In this document: positions 46,846 to 59,600 of the stretch, piece after piece
Position numbering within the stretch: the first letter of the stretch is position 1
Layout of the letters: each line of letters opens with the position of its first letter
Notes under the pieces: model-generated
What the model saw: the letters and a program-made list of their open reading frames with translations, nothing else
What the model was told of the DNA's origin: nothing
Databases searched by the model: none
DNA from: Ectocarpus siliculosus
Lineage: Eukaryota; Sar; Phaeophyceae; Ectocarpales; Ectocarpaceae
Direction: 5' to 3'
Length of the DNA: 64,000 nt
Assembly (NCBI GenBank): GCA_000310025.1
Contig: FN649735.1
Coordinates: 3,382,028 to 3,446,027, forward strand
Translations under genes and position numbers: made by a program

Positions 46846-49039
46846 TAAACTCCCCAAGGGAGGGGAGGTTGCCTTGATGATCCCGTTGACTCACCGCATT
46901 GAGCGGCACGTCGCCCCTATCCCCGGGGTCCTCTACCGCCTGGGGTCGCCCTCGGTGACAAGAAGATGGAAGAGGCTATTGATTGGATCACAACTCCTTG
47001 GGGTGTCAGTTGGACGATGTTAGACTCGATCGAAATTCCTTGGGTCTTTGTGCTCCTCACTGCGATTTGTAAGGAACGTGTTCAGGTTGACCTTGTCAGG
47101 GGTTTTGTGCCTGTGACACAATTTTTTTGATGAGAGAACTCGCGTCTTCGATCTTGTACCACTGAAGCATTGATTAGCGATGTGGTATATGCATCCTGCG
47201 ATGCAAGTCCCTACAGTGGTGCCGGCTATTGTCTTCCAGAACAACTGGTGAATGAGGTTTTTTGAGCGCTCTATGTCTGCTCTTGATATTCCTGTGGTGG
47301 GTAGGCTTTGCCGTCGATAGTGAAATCTCTCGGGGGTAGCTAGCTCACGCCCTTGTGCCCGGTGAGCGCCGGGCGCTCCTCATCTCGAAAGAATGCAACA
47401 AAACTCCGTCTCTAAAAAGTCCGGCGCATCTCCGCTCAATGTTTGTGGTTTCAGCGTCCGCGTAGATCTCGAACGTGGTTGCCTGTTTTCCCCGGCGTGG
47501 CGGTGCTTGCGTGGGGTAGGAGTACATGCGGAGCGCTCCTGTAGCTCCCGCCGCATGATCGAGGTGGCGTTGGCGCGGACGCCCTTTGTCGGCGACTTTT
47601 GTCGGCTCCGCGACTGCAGCACTACTCTCTCTCTCGCACCAAGGAAGTAGAGAGGAACACCTGTCACTTCTTCGGCGTCTTGCTGGGACTCAATATCAAT
47701 GATAGAGCATTTTTTTTCGTCGCGGTCTGACGTGTTGGAAGAATCTCCATAACGTGAAGAACGATGGGGGGCCGAAACATAAGAGAACCGGTTCCCTCTT
47801 TTGCCATGGTGTTCTGATCGGTGTTGGCCGACCAAGCCAAGCGATGCCTCCTCCGGTCGGTCTTCCCAGCGAAACCTCCCACCCCCCCCCCGAAGCGACC
47901 GGCAAATGAACCCTGGTCGCCTGCTAGTTTTTTTTGTGGTGAGAGAGAATCTCGAATTGCTACGTGTAGAAGGTAGTATTGTTATGAGGACATTTGTCTC
48001 TATTTTTAGGGAAACGATAGAAATCCGTCTATCTGAGCGGCCGGCGCTGCTGTTGTACGCCCATGTACAGAGCCTCATGCCCGCACAACTCTGAAAACCC
48101 AGACAGATTCAGTGCCAGGCCTGCCAACCACCAAACGCCGGCCGGTATGTTTTGTAGAGAATCGTGCGCCAGTTTTGCTAAGAATCCCCACTCACATCAC
48201 TGCTGTATTGTAACTTCTTCAACTCATGTGGAAGTCTACACAGACTATTTCCTACCGAAGAATCGCCCAAAAAGACAAACAACACCCGCTGTGTTGACAG
48301 GTAGACTACACCTTCTAGACAAAATAATCGCTTTTGCGCGTACCGCGCACTCGGGCACCTCGTATCGCTAATGGCGGGACATTATATACCTCATGTCTCG
48401 GGGGTGGCTCTTGTCAACTGTCAACCAGGCTGTCAGATCGTCAGATCCCAGATTCTGGCGAAAGTCGAAAGTCGGCCCGACTACTGCTGTACGCTGTACA
48501 GGACAGTCTCGCCGCATATAGTGTCACACTTGTCTCCGCCGCTGCCCCTGTATGTCCCGTCGAATCACCCGCTTGGCTCACCTCAACCACGCATTGCAAC
48601 CTGTTCCCAACAGCTCTGCAGGCACGGGAAGCCCTACAGTTGAGAGAAGAACCTATCCACCTCTGTAACTGACTGCTGCGGTCTTGACAGAGCCCGGCAT
48701 CAACAACAAAGTCCACCGCGGGTGGGTTAATTCAGCGGAGGTGGGACAATTTTTGGCGGAGGTAATTTGGTAGGCTACCTGCTGCTACTCACTACTCCTA
48801 TTCCTGCAGATTGTAGAACAAGTGTTTCACGAAGGCAAGTGGAGAGGGTATGCTTCCCCACCTTCTTCTCTAGAGGTCTCAAACACGACTCGAGATCCAT
48901 CGCTCTCTGTCTTCCACAATGTATGCCACAAGGGAGTCGGGATCGCCCTGAACCGCTTCTCGTCGACCCCGTGTTCATGTTTACATCATCATCAGGCCTA
49001 GACTGCAGCACGCGTTGTTCGTCGGGGGACTTGCCGCCG
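46846..49039. other. Spacer between the two MAPEG genes
   Basis: 46860-47360 matches 51175-51660 downstream of gene 2 (ACTCCTTGGGG and TCTCGGTGAC/CCTCGGTGAC words). A short match also joins about 47905-47950 and 52204-52250 (AAATGAACCCTGGTCGCCTG versus AGATGAACCCTGATCGCCTG). 48330-48740 matches the region before gene 1. This defines a tandem duplication unit of several kb. The minus-strand 232-codon frame at 48078-47380 has no motif and is not called. Confidence 0.55.
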
Positions 49040-51167
49040 ATGTCGCCTCCCCTGTGGGCCCTCAGCCTACCAACAGGCACCGTCTTCGTTTTTGTTCCCC
49101 GCGTCATTTCCTGGGCGCTGCAAGTCAAGTCTGGGGTGCCCCTGAGCAACGTCAACCCTCGAGAGCAGGTCGAGAGCAAGGATGTCGCCGCCAAGGATAC
49201 ACATGGGTAAGCGAGATGTACGATGCGCTGCACGATGTACGATGTGCTGCAAGATGTAGCCTAAGATGCGCCGCCAAAATCTGTTCCGCATCCATCCGCC
49301 GGCATGTCATGTGGTGCTCTTGTGTGAAGATGCGTTTTGCTGAGACGACGAGTGGGTGGGGAGTGCGCACCAGCGGTGCCCCCATTCCCTCTTGAAGTAA
49401 ATGTAGTTTGCAGTAGCGTCTGGACCCAGTACATTCAGGATGACGGCGAGGCTCTACAGGACAATAACTAAAAAAATCGCGTCTCCCACGTTATATTTGT
49501 AGGCACCAGACGACGTGCACAGAGAACAAGCGAATCTCTGCTGGAAACCGACAGTGTACTGAACGTTCTGTGCGTTATTCTGCAAGATGCCACACACACG
49601 CTCCTCGTTACCCACCACTGCTAGAGGGGTACCGATATTGCCCGACGTCCCCTGACCAACAAGAAGATACATACCATGGGGTACGTTGCTCGTGTCATGC
49701 GGGGGTGAAACAAGGCGCATTTGGAGCCGCGGTGGCATGCACTGCCAACGATAATGCTGTGTGTGTATTTCTTACTATTAGCAATCGACCGCGCAATGTA
49801 TCCGGCTGACCAATGAAAAGACGTTGTAGTGTGTTTGTTTCACATCAAAGACCGATTGTCGTTTGTTCAGGTACGTGCGTCGGGCGTACGCGGCTCACCA
49901 GAACAGCTGGGAGGCCATGATCCTGTGGTCAGTGGCGGTGCTCTTCGCAAAATCGACGGGGGTGGACGCGGGCGTGATGAACAAGAACGCAGCTGTGTGG
50001 TTAGCCGCTCGGTTCGTGTGAGTAGCACCCATCCAGACTTAGAAGAGCGTGGAAAGACGGTCGAGAGAGGGCGTTTGTTCGTGTGCCCCTTTGATCATCA
50101 TTTAAGCTGCAGGGTATACCTTTCTTTGACCACGCATACACAGTCCCCTTCATCAAAATGGGTACACAGCGCGAGCGGGGGTCCTTCATTGCATAGTTCA
50201 CGCTCTTGGTCGTTGTTTGGCCTTGAATCGAGGTCCGTTCGGAGCCGCTGTTAATATCTTCCATGAGGATATCCAGGATATTTCGCAATCTTCACCAATC
50301 GTTTTTTCTTGGCTGAAGACCCCCTCCCGCTCGTCCCGTTGGCCGTTCAGATATACACCGGCGTACGTTATGATCAGGAGCAACACGAAGGCTTTCTTCC
50401 GAACTTTCATTTTCATGGTACGTCGAGAAGGGGATATGCTGCAGTTGTTGCGTCTGTCGCGAGCCTGTACCGCCCGGATGTTTATCGCACTCGAAATCAC
50501 AGACAAGTGGGTTCAGGCTTTGATATCTTGGTTTTTTTACCACCACTGGGCAGACACAATACGGAAGCTCATTCCTAGTACTGCTTATAGAATGGAATGA
50601 TATGGTGTACGTGTGCCACCAATTCATAGTCCTCCCGGCCCGTGCTTCTCCTATCCGTACCAGCGGTATGTGGTGACAATAGGTGCGGGTAATACAAGTA
50701 TTCGTGGTAGAAGAAGTAGCGGAAGTACTCATGGTAGTATCGGTAGGATGAAGACTGGACTGAGTTTCCGACGGGCTTGGCACAACTCAGTCAAAGTTTA
50801 AAATTCGCTAGCCTTGGCGTTGGAAGCATCACCCGTGCCCCCTCCCCGGCCCGAAGGGCTGACAATTTCACCCTATGTCTGAGGTGATCGCGTTGCTGTT
50901 GGGGTCTTTCGTTAAGCTTCTCCACGCACTAACATGCTTCGTGGCCGGCATTGTCGCAGAAGGTAGACTATGTCGGTGCAGGTGTTGACTCTCTGGTGCA
51001 TGTGCAAGAAGCAGTTTTTATCAACGAGCTCGATTCGTCATATGAGACAAAGTCACGTCTCACTGCCCCCTCCCTCCGTTTTGCCTTTGCATCTCATGTT
51101 TTTCCGTTTACAGATCGGCACGTCCTGTTCCATGCGCCTCATGTGGCAGGCCGCTCTGAAGGCTTGA
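49040..51167 (+). CDS. MAPEG-family membrane protein, copy 2
   Basis: This tandem paralogue of copy 1 has exons 49040-49206, 49871-50017, 50351-50417 and 51114-51167, each exactly the length of its counterpart, and gives 144 aa. Differences are few and conservative: PTGTVFVFVPRVISWALQV, SNVNPREQVESKDVAAK, WSVAVLFAKSTGVDAGVM, PAYVMIRSNTKAFF, IGTSCSMRLMWQAALKA. The AHQNSWEA motif and four-helix layout are intact, and all donors and acceptors are canonical, so it looks functional. Introns are shorter than in copy 1, mainly because the MITE and the intron-3 tandem repeat are missing. Coding similarity well above intron similarity suggests that both copies have been kept by selection. Confidence 0.85.
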
Positions 51168-53662
51168 CGCAACTCCCTTGAGAGCGCGGTTGACTTGATT
51201 CACCCATTGTCTCACCGCGTTGCGAGCGGTACATCCCCCATCATCCCGGGCTCCTTTACCGCCTGGGATCGTTCTCGGTGACGAGTAGATTGAGGAAGCC
51301 ATTGATTGAATCAGAACTCCTTGGGGGGGGCGTTTGGCAATGTATTGGGTTCTTTATGCTCCTCACTACGGTTTGCCGGGACAGTTTTCGGGTATTGTTT
51401 GTCGTGGGTTCCGTGCCTGTGAAGTCACTTGTTGCACTTGTGCGGGGGGTTATTGTTGAAACGCCTGGTACTGATAGGCGATGTCGTACCTGCATGTTTG
51501 AGGTGCCACTTCCTAGGGTAAGCTAACTAGCTGTAAATTGAGGGTTACTTGAGCTCTCCGACCGCTCTTGATATTCCTGTAAGTAGGTAGGCCGCCTTTG
51601 CCGTCTGTAGTGATATCTTGAACAGGTTCATAGCTGGCCAACGCCCTTGCACTGCGTGCCTGGTGTCAAAAGCATGAGACAAACTAGATTTTTCCTTCAT
51701 GTGTCTTCGCACAACTTTGTTTGGATGCGGCGATCACGGATAGTCTACATAGCTCTCACGACGGCAGTTCCTTGTTTGCCCGGCGTACCTCGCCCGTCCA
51801 TTGCGTACGGGGTACACACGGAACACGCGTCTATTGCCACGGCGGCATGATCCGGGCGGCGTGGGAATGGGGTCACCTTATCAATGCTCCCAGTGCAGCA
51901 TTCATCACTTCATCATGTCTTCCTGCGACTCAATTATCTGCCTGACCTTTTGGAAGGGGATCCTGAGACCCTTGCGACTCTCCCACGCGCATCCCCGGTA
52001 TCGTGAAGATCGAGGGGCACGGACGGAAAGAGATGAAGAGCTGTTACCTTGTTGTCGCGATAGTTGCACCAGGACACCCCTGATCGCGCTATCTACACAC
52101 ATGTAGTTCGCTTGTTCCAGAGATGAGCCTTCACCCGTGATTGGTGAGACCCTTACACCGAGATCGTGTTCGGTGACCTGAGAGAGCGTCACCCGAAACG
52201 CTCAGATGAACCCTGATCGCCTGCTATAGTCGTCGGTGAGCTGAGAGAGCGGGTAGGGCGAGGGCCTAGTTTCTATGGTAGTGGGTGCGTTTCGCTGATG
52301 ATCTGAAAGCACCTCCTCCGTCTCTGTAGGTTCATCAATGGTTGGACACCCCTCTCCTCCCCACGTCTTGCCCTTACGGTGTGTAGTAGTAGCAGCACAC
52401 ACACGCTTTTCCCACAGCAACCGAATAACGGCGGGCACACCGGTCGGATGGGGGCATCCTCCAAAGCTGCCGTTGCTTGCGTCTGCACATTCAATAACTA
52501 GACTATATGTATGCCTGGCCTCTTAGTGCCTACGAGTCCTCTTCCACGCGAAAATAAGCCATTTTCCGCTGCCACAAACCAACCCAAACGCCCGAACCTA
52601 TCGTATAGATATGCTTTTTATCGCTTTGGAATACATGTACGCGCAATGTGTCTTCGCATCAGAGAGTCGCGTAAGCTTCGGAATCATGCTGTGGACTGTC
52701 GATCAGGGCAAAAAAAACACTCCCTTCCTCAGACAAAAACAAATATTCGTATGGTACGTACAGTAGTGCTAACGCTATGCCGCCTTCCTCCAAGTCCAAC
52801 AACATACTTCGATTGGTCTCAATATTACTTGATCCGCCGCCATCGCCCGTCCTTAGCGCCGTCAGCCTGTGATACCTTCTAGAATATGCACGCAGCTCTG
52901 TCACTGGCTGTACAACACGAAATTTTCCCGAGAACACATGAGAAAGCACAGAGAGTGACAGCCCGAACAACAAACAGCTTGCAAACATCTGGGACTAGAA
53001 AGTTGAGCTACAGAGTGGCCAACCATACGCATATCCAGCTCAGATGGAGTTACTGCCCACGGAGTGCCTACTGACCGAGGCATCATCGCCGCGTTCGCAT
53101 GTTAATCGCCCGTCCCAATGACTGCCAAGCGACCAAAGAAAAAACCAAACGGTCAAGAAGCGCTTTCCCCGTGCGAACGAACATGTCAGACGATATTTTC
53201 TGGAACAGGCTCCCCACAGGATTACATTGGTAGAGGATCGAAATCACCGCTCGTTTTGGGACATCCCATGACGGAAACACGTTCGGTTCGCAAGCGCCTA
53301 ACTAGACTGTTTTTTGTTTCACCCACAAAGAAAGATAGAAAGGCCTGAATAGTAAGCAGGAGGGATTGACGCATTCCTCCATGGACACCGAAAACAATAC
53401 TGTCTGTCGAGATCTTGAAGCACAAGAAAGAAGGCTAAAAAACGAACGACCTCTTCCTCATCCTCCTCTACATCAAGTCCGTTTAGAAAGGCAAGAGGAA
53501 CAGCTCCGCCCTGACCCAGCCCACCCCACACCCCCAAGAGCCCTGACTACGTCACACACAGCAACATCACGAACTTCAGTGTGTTCGGAAACACAGCAGC
53601 ACCAGCGGTTGCAACGGCAGCGTAGCAACACCGGCTCAACCACCGCCAGCCACATCAACCTG
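51168..53662. other. Spacer downstream of MAPEG 2 and of the STPGR gene
   Basis: The first 500 bases mirror the flank of MAPEG 1. Further on, many open frames of 60-120 codons exist on both strands, but none has a motif or splice-supported extension. The 3' UTR of the minus-strand STPGR gene should lie just below 53663. Confidence 0.45.
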
Positions 53663-56600
53663 TCACCTGGCCCTGAACGAGGGCCCCGTGCTGGAGGGGT
53701 ACTTGGAGGACGTCTGAACGCCCAAACCAGACCCTATCGAGTAGGCGCCGGGGCCCGGCGAACTGCTGCGCCGCGGCATGCCTCTCGCTCCCCCACCCTT
53801 GCTGTTGGGGGTCGCTCCCCCGAAGGACAGAGCGTGCGTCGTTTGTGCCATGTTTGAGGACGTTGGCTTGGGGGCAGCAAGCGGCGGAGGAAGGGGGGAC
53901 GAGGTTGTTTTTTTTCCGGTGTGATTGATTTTTGCGCGTGCGTTGCCCGGGTCTAGTTCAGTATTTTGGTTCTGGTCTTTGCTCCGGGATGGGGATGATT
54001 CGTACACAAGATTCCAGCGTTGGGTGTTTGTGGTCGTGCTGTTTTGCTATTTCGAGCACATGCGCTTTTTCTACGAGAGGGTGCCACTGGAATCCACACC
54101 AAAGAGGCTAAAATTCGCACACGGCTTCTGGCGCATCTTCAACAAGGCAGAATGAGCCCACAACACGCAAAAAGAACACCAACTTCCTATTTTGTTTTCG
54201 GGTGTTTGTCCCAACTGCTGTCAACGACTCGCGCGATCCGTGGGACGTGGACACAGCATCGGGGTTTTCTAGAGCTGAATGGGGGAAGATGTTCCGAAAT
54301 GTGCTGTAGCAACGCGTTTGTCAGGCTCTCGCCTGCATTTAAACGTTGACCAGGCGTTCGTGACTAATCAGCAACAATTCTCGCATTGGATATAGGCAGT
54401 TTTCAAACTGGTGCTATTTTCCTCCGATTGCACGAAGCAGAGCAAAATATACATCGGCAAGAAATGGGCTTGGGCATGTTTTTTCGTTTTCCCTGTTCTT
54501 TTGGTTTAATAAACTATTGGAGTGCCGCAAACGAGTAATGTTGTTGGATATAGCTGATTCGTTTTGGATTCCGACCAGTGTTGCCATAAAGACCAAAAGA
54601 AGTGTCTACCAGTTGCCAGGGTAACCTTCGTACCGATTTTCTGAAATTGCATCAATATTGCATCAAACTCCGAAACCCTTGGGGCACTAACTACCGTAAG
54701 GAGGTGGAAAGATGGCACCCCTCCAGACCGACCTTCAGAGTTTGATTGCTCCAGAACCAAGAGCGTGCTGACAGAGCCCAAGACATACTCCGACGACTAA
54801 GAAAAAGGGCATGGTCGTCTTTACATATGTAGTCTAAGGGGGTGCGGGTTGTACGTGAAGCGTCAGAGTGTCCCACTCACGTTGTAGTCCGACGGCCCAG
54901 GGGTGACCACAGGCGTGTTCCGCCTGGAGGATCTATTGGGAGGGGGGCCGAAGCTTGACGTCTTCACGCTCTCGAACATGGAGTTGGTCTGGGCCCGGGT
55001 GCGAAGCGAAAGTGAAGACCGGGGGGGGTGTTGAGGTACACAGATGGGCCAAACAGGGGTTCGTTCACAGTTTCATGCACAAATATGGTAGGTAGGGAAA
55101 CCATGTGTGGTAGATAACTCCATCGCTAGTTTATCCGGGACTCTTATCTATGGATACACAGGTGGAGGTCGACCCCCCTTCCCCAGAATGTCGGATGCCC
55201 TCGCCCCCTTGTGAAGATCTTGACAAGGTCGAACACCTTGGAGAAGACAACCAAGGCCTCAAAAATACCTCGATGTCTCCCCTTTCGAGGCCTTGGTTGT
55301 CTTCTCCAAGGTGTTCGACCTTGTCAAGGCCTCCACAAGGGGGCGAGGGCATCCGACATTTTGGGGAAGGGGGGTGGACGTCCACCTGTGTAGAAAGGAA
55401 TTGCGATGGATCGATATGAGTTTGCCATGTTTCAGTTTTGCAAGAAAGAGGGAAAACATCTGATGCGGTTCGGAGAATTCTCGCCCCGCTTGTTTCCGTC
55501 CACGATTCTTGCCCCACCCTTTTCCGCTTCACAGGAAAGAAGGTGTATTGCTTTATAAGAAAAAAACGTAACACGCGCATGAGGAGCTGAGCGTCCCATG
55601 ATGTCGTCCGCAGTGCCTTAGGCTTCTGTGGATACACAAAGGTTGCCAAACCCATACCAGTATCTGTCAATATCCTCTTATCTTCGGCAAACCAAAGTTC
55701 GTCTGCGACCGAATGATCGCACCTGCTGTGCTCCCAACGTTGATGGGATGAAGTAACCGGCATTCGGTCCGGGGCTCTTATCGGACTCCGCCGTATTGTG
55801 CCTCTGAGGACCAGTTCCGAACTTCACCCTGGTTAGGGGTTTGATATAACGGAAGGTCAAGGACGAACATGTGAGCATCGGCGGGTGTACGTGCGAGGCG
55901 TGTCTGCCTCTTCCTCCTGTCGACGATAAGGTCCGATATTTTTTAGGCGTGCGTCCCTGCCCCCGAGAGAGGCCATAGCCGTAGATTTCAAGGGCTTGGT
56001 TTGAGATCGGGTGCCTCTTTGATAGACCGGGCCCGATTCCACCAGGACAGATGAACCGACCCTGGTGGTAGGAGGGAAGATCCAAGTGGATATCACCATA
56101 GTGGCCATGAAAACCAATGGAATCGCGACTGAGTGAGATCTGAGGCGCCGCAGAACGGGGATGGGGGGGGTAACAGCCCGAGAAGAATATTGCGGCACGA
56201 GGTTTTCTACTTGTGTTTTCGTTTGAGGCTGCCGGGCAGCGGATTGCCCGTTTGCCAATAAACCGGTTCCCGTTTGTGAACGGGCGCCTTGTCTTTATGA
56301 ACTCAGAGAACAATGGCTCCATTTTGTACTTGATGGGTGGAGGGGGCGACTAGGAAGCGATCAGGCTGGGAGTACACCCCGCCGAAATGAATAGGAAATA
56401 CGCAACATGATGGAAGCGAAATAGTACTCAGAACGAACAACGACTGTCCACGGTGCCAGAAACATTGCTGCTCTGCGTGAGCCTTGTGCTTGATGTCTTC
56501 CGCAGGGAACCTGCAGCGAAAACATCTATTTCAGTGTGATGTGGGGCCAAATGTAGTAGTTTGCATCACTGCTCGCGCTCTCGATCTACATATCTCTCTC

Positions 56601-59600
56601 TCCTCTCCCTCTCCCCCCTTCTCTCCCTCTATGACGCATCGCCGTGGATCATCAATGAAATATTTCATACTACAATGCACAACCTAACGTCGTCGGGTTC
56701 GTGTCGATGGAAATCGCACTTCTTCTGAATATAGGGTTCGGATTGACGCAGACAGAGGCTGAAAGCACAAGGAGCCAAAAGTATTGTCGCCATGGTATCG
56801 AAGTAGCAGAGAACGGTGAAGTGAAAATGAGTGAAAACAAAAGAGCAGTGACGATCAACTATCAGGTCTACAATATATGACAGGTAAACAAAACGTGGGG
56901 TACCGCGTTGCCACGACACCGCTTCCCTTGAGGGCGATTCAAATGCTGATTGCGGAAGGGAAGGTGAGTGCCCTGCTTATGACTACGTACTATTTCGGGA
57001 GCGGCGTGCGAAATATCATTCATTCTTTCATTCCCGCCGGGCTATTTCTGTGCATGCAGAAGTAGGGTTTCTGCCCAGGCATTGCGCTTGTTTCTTTGTT
57101 CTCGATAAAGGAACTCCGCCTTCGTCGGCAAGTTCGTGAACGAGTCGCTCGGATGTGGGTTTAGGGTTGGCGGTAGCGCCATTTCTTTTCCCGGTTCTCT
57201 CTGCCGGCGTCATTCAATATTCTAACGGACCTGCAAAGTCGACAGCAGTGTGTTGTTTGAAGAAGGTTGTGTCTTGCGAAAGTTCATCATGTTTCTGTTG
57301 GCGGATAGATGGGAACAATAAGCAATCAAACGCAAAAAATAAGTCCTCAATGGTGTAACTCACCCGCGAGTGGGTGACGACTTGCAGGCGGACACCGCTC
57401 TCCGCAAGTTCTCCGGATCATACGCCTGAGGCCCCGGACACTTTCCTGGGTTGTCCACGGGCCTGTTCATGCGAGGAAAACGAGATAGCCGGGGGGTAAG
57501 TCGATCAGATGTGCTTGGTAAAGTCATACAACGCCTGAACATTATCACCCAGGGTCCTCTCATGATCGGGGTTCTTATTCAGAAGAACCAGCAACTACAC
57601 TTCGCACGATTCACTTCCGATTTTGAACTTCACTTATGATCCATCGAGCCCATTGGACTACCTATCGAATTGTACTGTCATATTGTATCAATTTCATTCT
57701 GGGCTGAGATATCAAGTTTCTCACTTTAGACTCAGACGAAAGTCATGCACCACCTCGAACGTGCCATGAGTCGTACAATAACGAGTCTCGGAAATATTTC
57801 AAAGATAAAGTCCTTGGTCTCGCTCATTGGCCCAGCTGCGAGGAAGTAAGGAAACAATCGTTTCCGTCTATCGGAGCGGTTTCGGTTGAAGGACTGCAAC
57901 CCTATGAAAAAATTCACTCTTCTTGACACTACGTTTCACTACTGTCGTCCGTGCACCCGGACGTATTCTTGTTCAATCGTGGGTCTTCAATAGTAGGGTG
58001 GATTGTGAAATATAGGGCAGAGGGCCAGTATTGGGCGAGTAGTACCTCCTGGCAAAGCAAGATTGTTCATTTCGAACAGGGCGTGTGCCCGCTATAGGTT
58101 CGCCATAGAGCGCGAGTGAATTGGCCCGGCAATAGAGGACCCCGATGGCAATAGTATTTGAATTTTGCTGTCGCTCAACTGCAATAACTGTCCATTCATG
58201 ACGTCAGTCGCCAGATGTTCGTGCACTTGTGACAGTGAGAGAATCGGCCACGCAAGCACTGATCGATCAAGCACACGGGTATGGTGTCACTCACTAAGTT
58301 TCGCGGCAAGAAGGAACGCTTTCAGCCTTTGAAAAAGCGCTGCTGCTTTTTGAATGTGGCGTAGCAATCTTCCGGCCTATGTAGCTCCAACTGCAAACGC
58401 TCGAGCGAGAACGTGTCTTGTGAAACAGGGTTTCACGATTGACCGTGGTGACAAGAAGGCCCCCCTACTCACCGCTGCGGGCCTACCCCGAACGAAACGT
58501 TCGGGACGCGGCACCCCTTTCGTGTGCTCTTGATGGCGCGCCTCAAGCTCTCCGGGTCCAGTTCCTGCATCTTCCTCTCGCGTGAGACGTTCGGCTGCGG
58601 CATATTTGTGTACGTACGCACGAACGCGCAGCAGTCACAACGCAGCAGCAGTTCGTTGTCGAAACAACAAGGAATTGACGATGTTGTTGACATATTGTTG
58701 GTGCAGTTCTCTCTCTCGCTTTCGAGGTAGCTTTTAGACTACTATGAGAGTTATCAAGACCACGAGCGGTTGATAGTTCGGTTCTGTTGCTTCTGATGCT
58801 CATGCCATTGTGAACTATATTCTCGCGGGATACACCAGTTTCATGTTATGAATATCAGCCATGGACCCTTCGTGCGCAATCGCTTTGGGTGCGTTTCCCG
58901 TGGCTGGTTTTGACTATTTCATTTCTCGGCAAGAAGGGGAGAGAGGGCGAAGAAGTCGCCGCGCCTCTCGCGCGAAAGCCAACTCGCTCGCTCTACTAAG
59001 ACTCTATTGCACTATACACCAAATCACTCAACCACAGAATAAACGTAGGTAAGCTGCGCGGGCGATCGCTATGTACATCATTTTGCCTCTGAAGCATATT
59101 GTTGCCCGAAAAAAACGCAGACGTTCGTCCTAAATGGACCGAGCGTGCCAGAAAATTCTCTCCGGAGCAGGCTCTTTTCCTCAGGGCCGCGTCGGCTCGT
59201 AGCCTAGCTCGCATCTAGCACTGCCAAAGCAGTTTCCGATCGCGTGGTGAAGCACAGGATAAGACTGCTGAAGTTTCTGCAGGCTCGCTTTCAGCTGAAA
59301 TGCATCCTGTAGATTCATTGCGGTTATTCTTGGTAGTCTCACCTTTACAGAAGTCGGGGGCTTGATCTGAAACGACAGGCAGCTTTTTTCCGTAGAAAGG
59401 GGCTTCTTCTGCACCGCCAGACTATCCACCCTTCCCTGGACGGAACAAAACGAGGAAATCACGTGGTAGGCACCCAAAGATATCGAATGCGCTGGCAAGC
59501 ACCATAACCAATAAACACAGGCAAGCCATGAAAGACATCTCGTGACTACCTTCTCCCTCGCCGGCTGTCTCATACATTTGATGCTGCTTGCGTCTTATAC

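Noticed and set aside
47020-47244. Minus-strand 74-codon frame MFWKTIAGTTVGTCIAG
   Set aside because: It lies in the duplicated flank downstream of MAPEG 1 and is not kept open in the matching flank of MAPEG 2.
47380-48078. Minus-strand 232-codon open frame between the MAPEG genes
   Set aside because: No motif, no hydrophobic pattern and no splice-supported neighbours; composition is that of spacer DNA.
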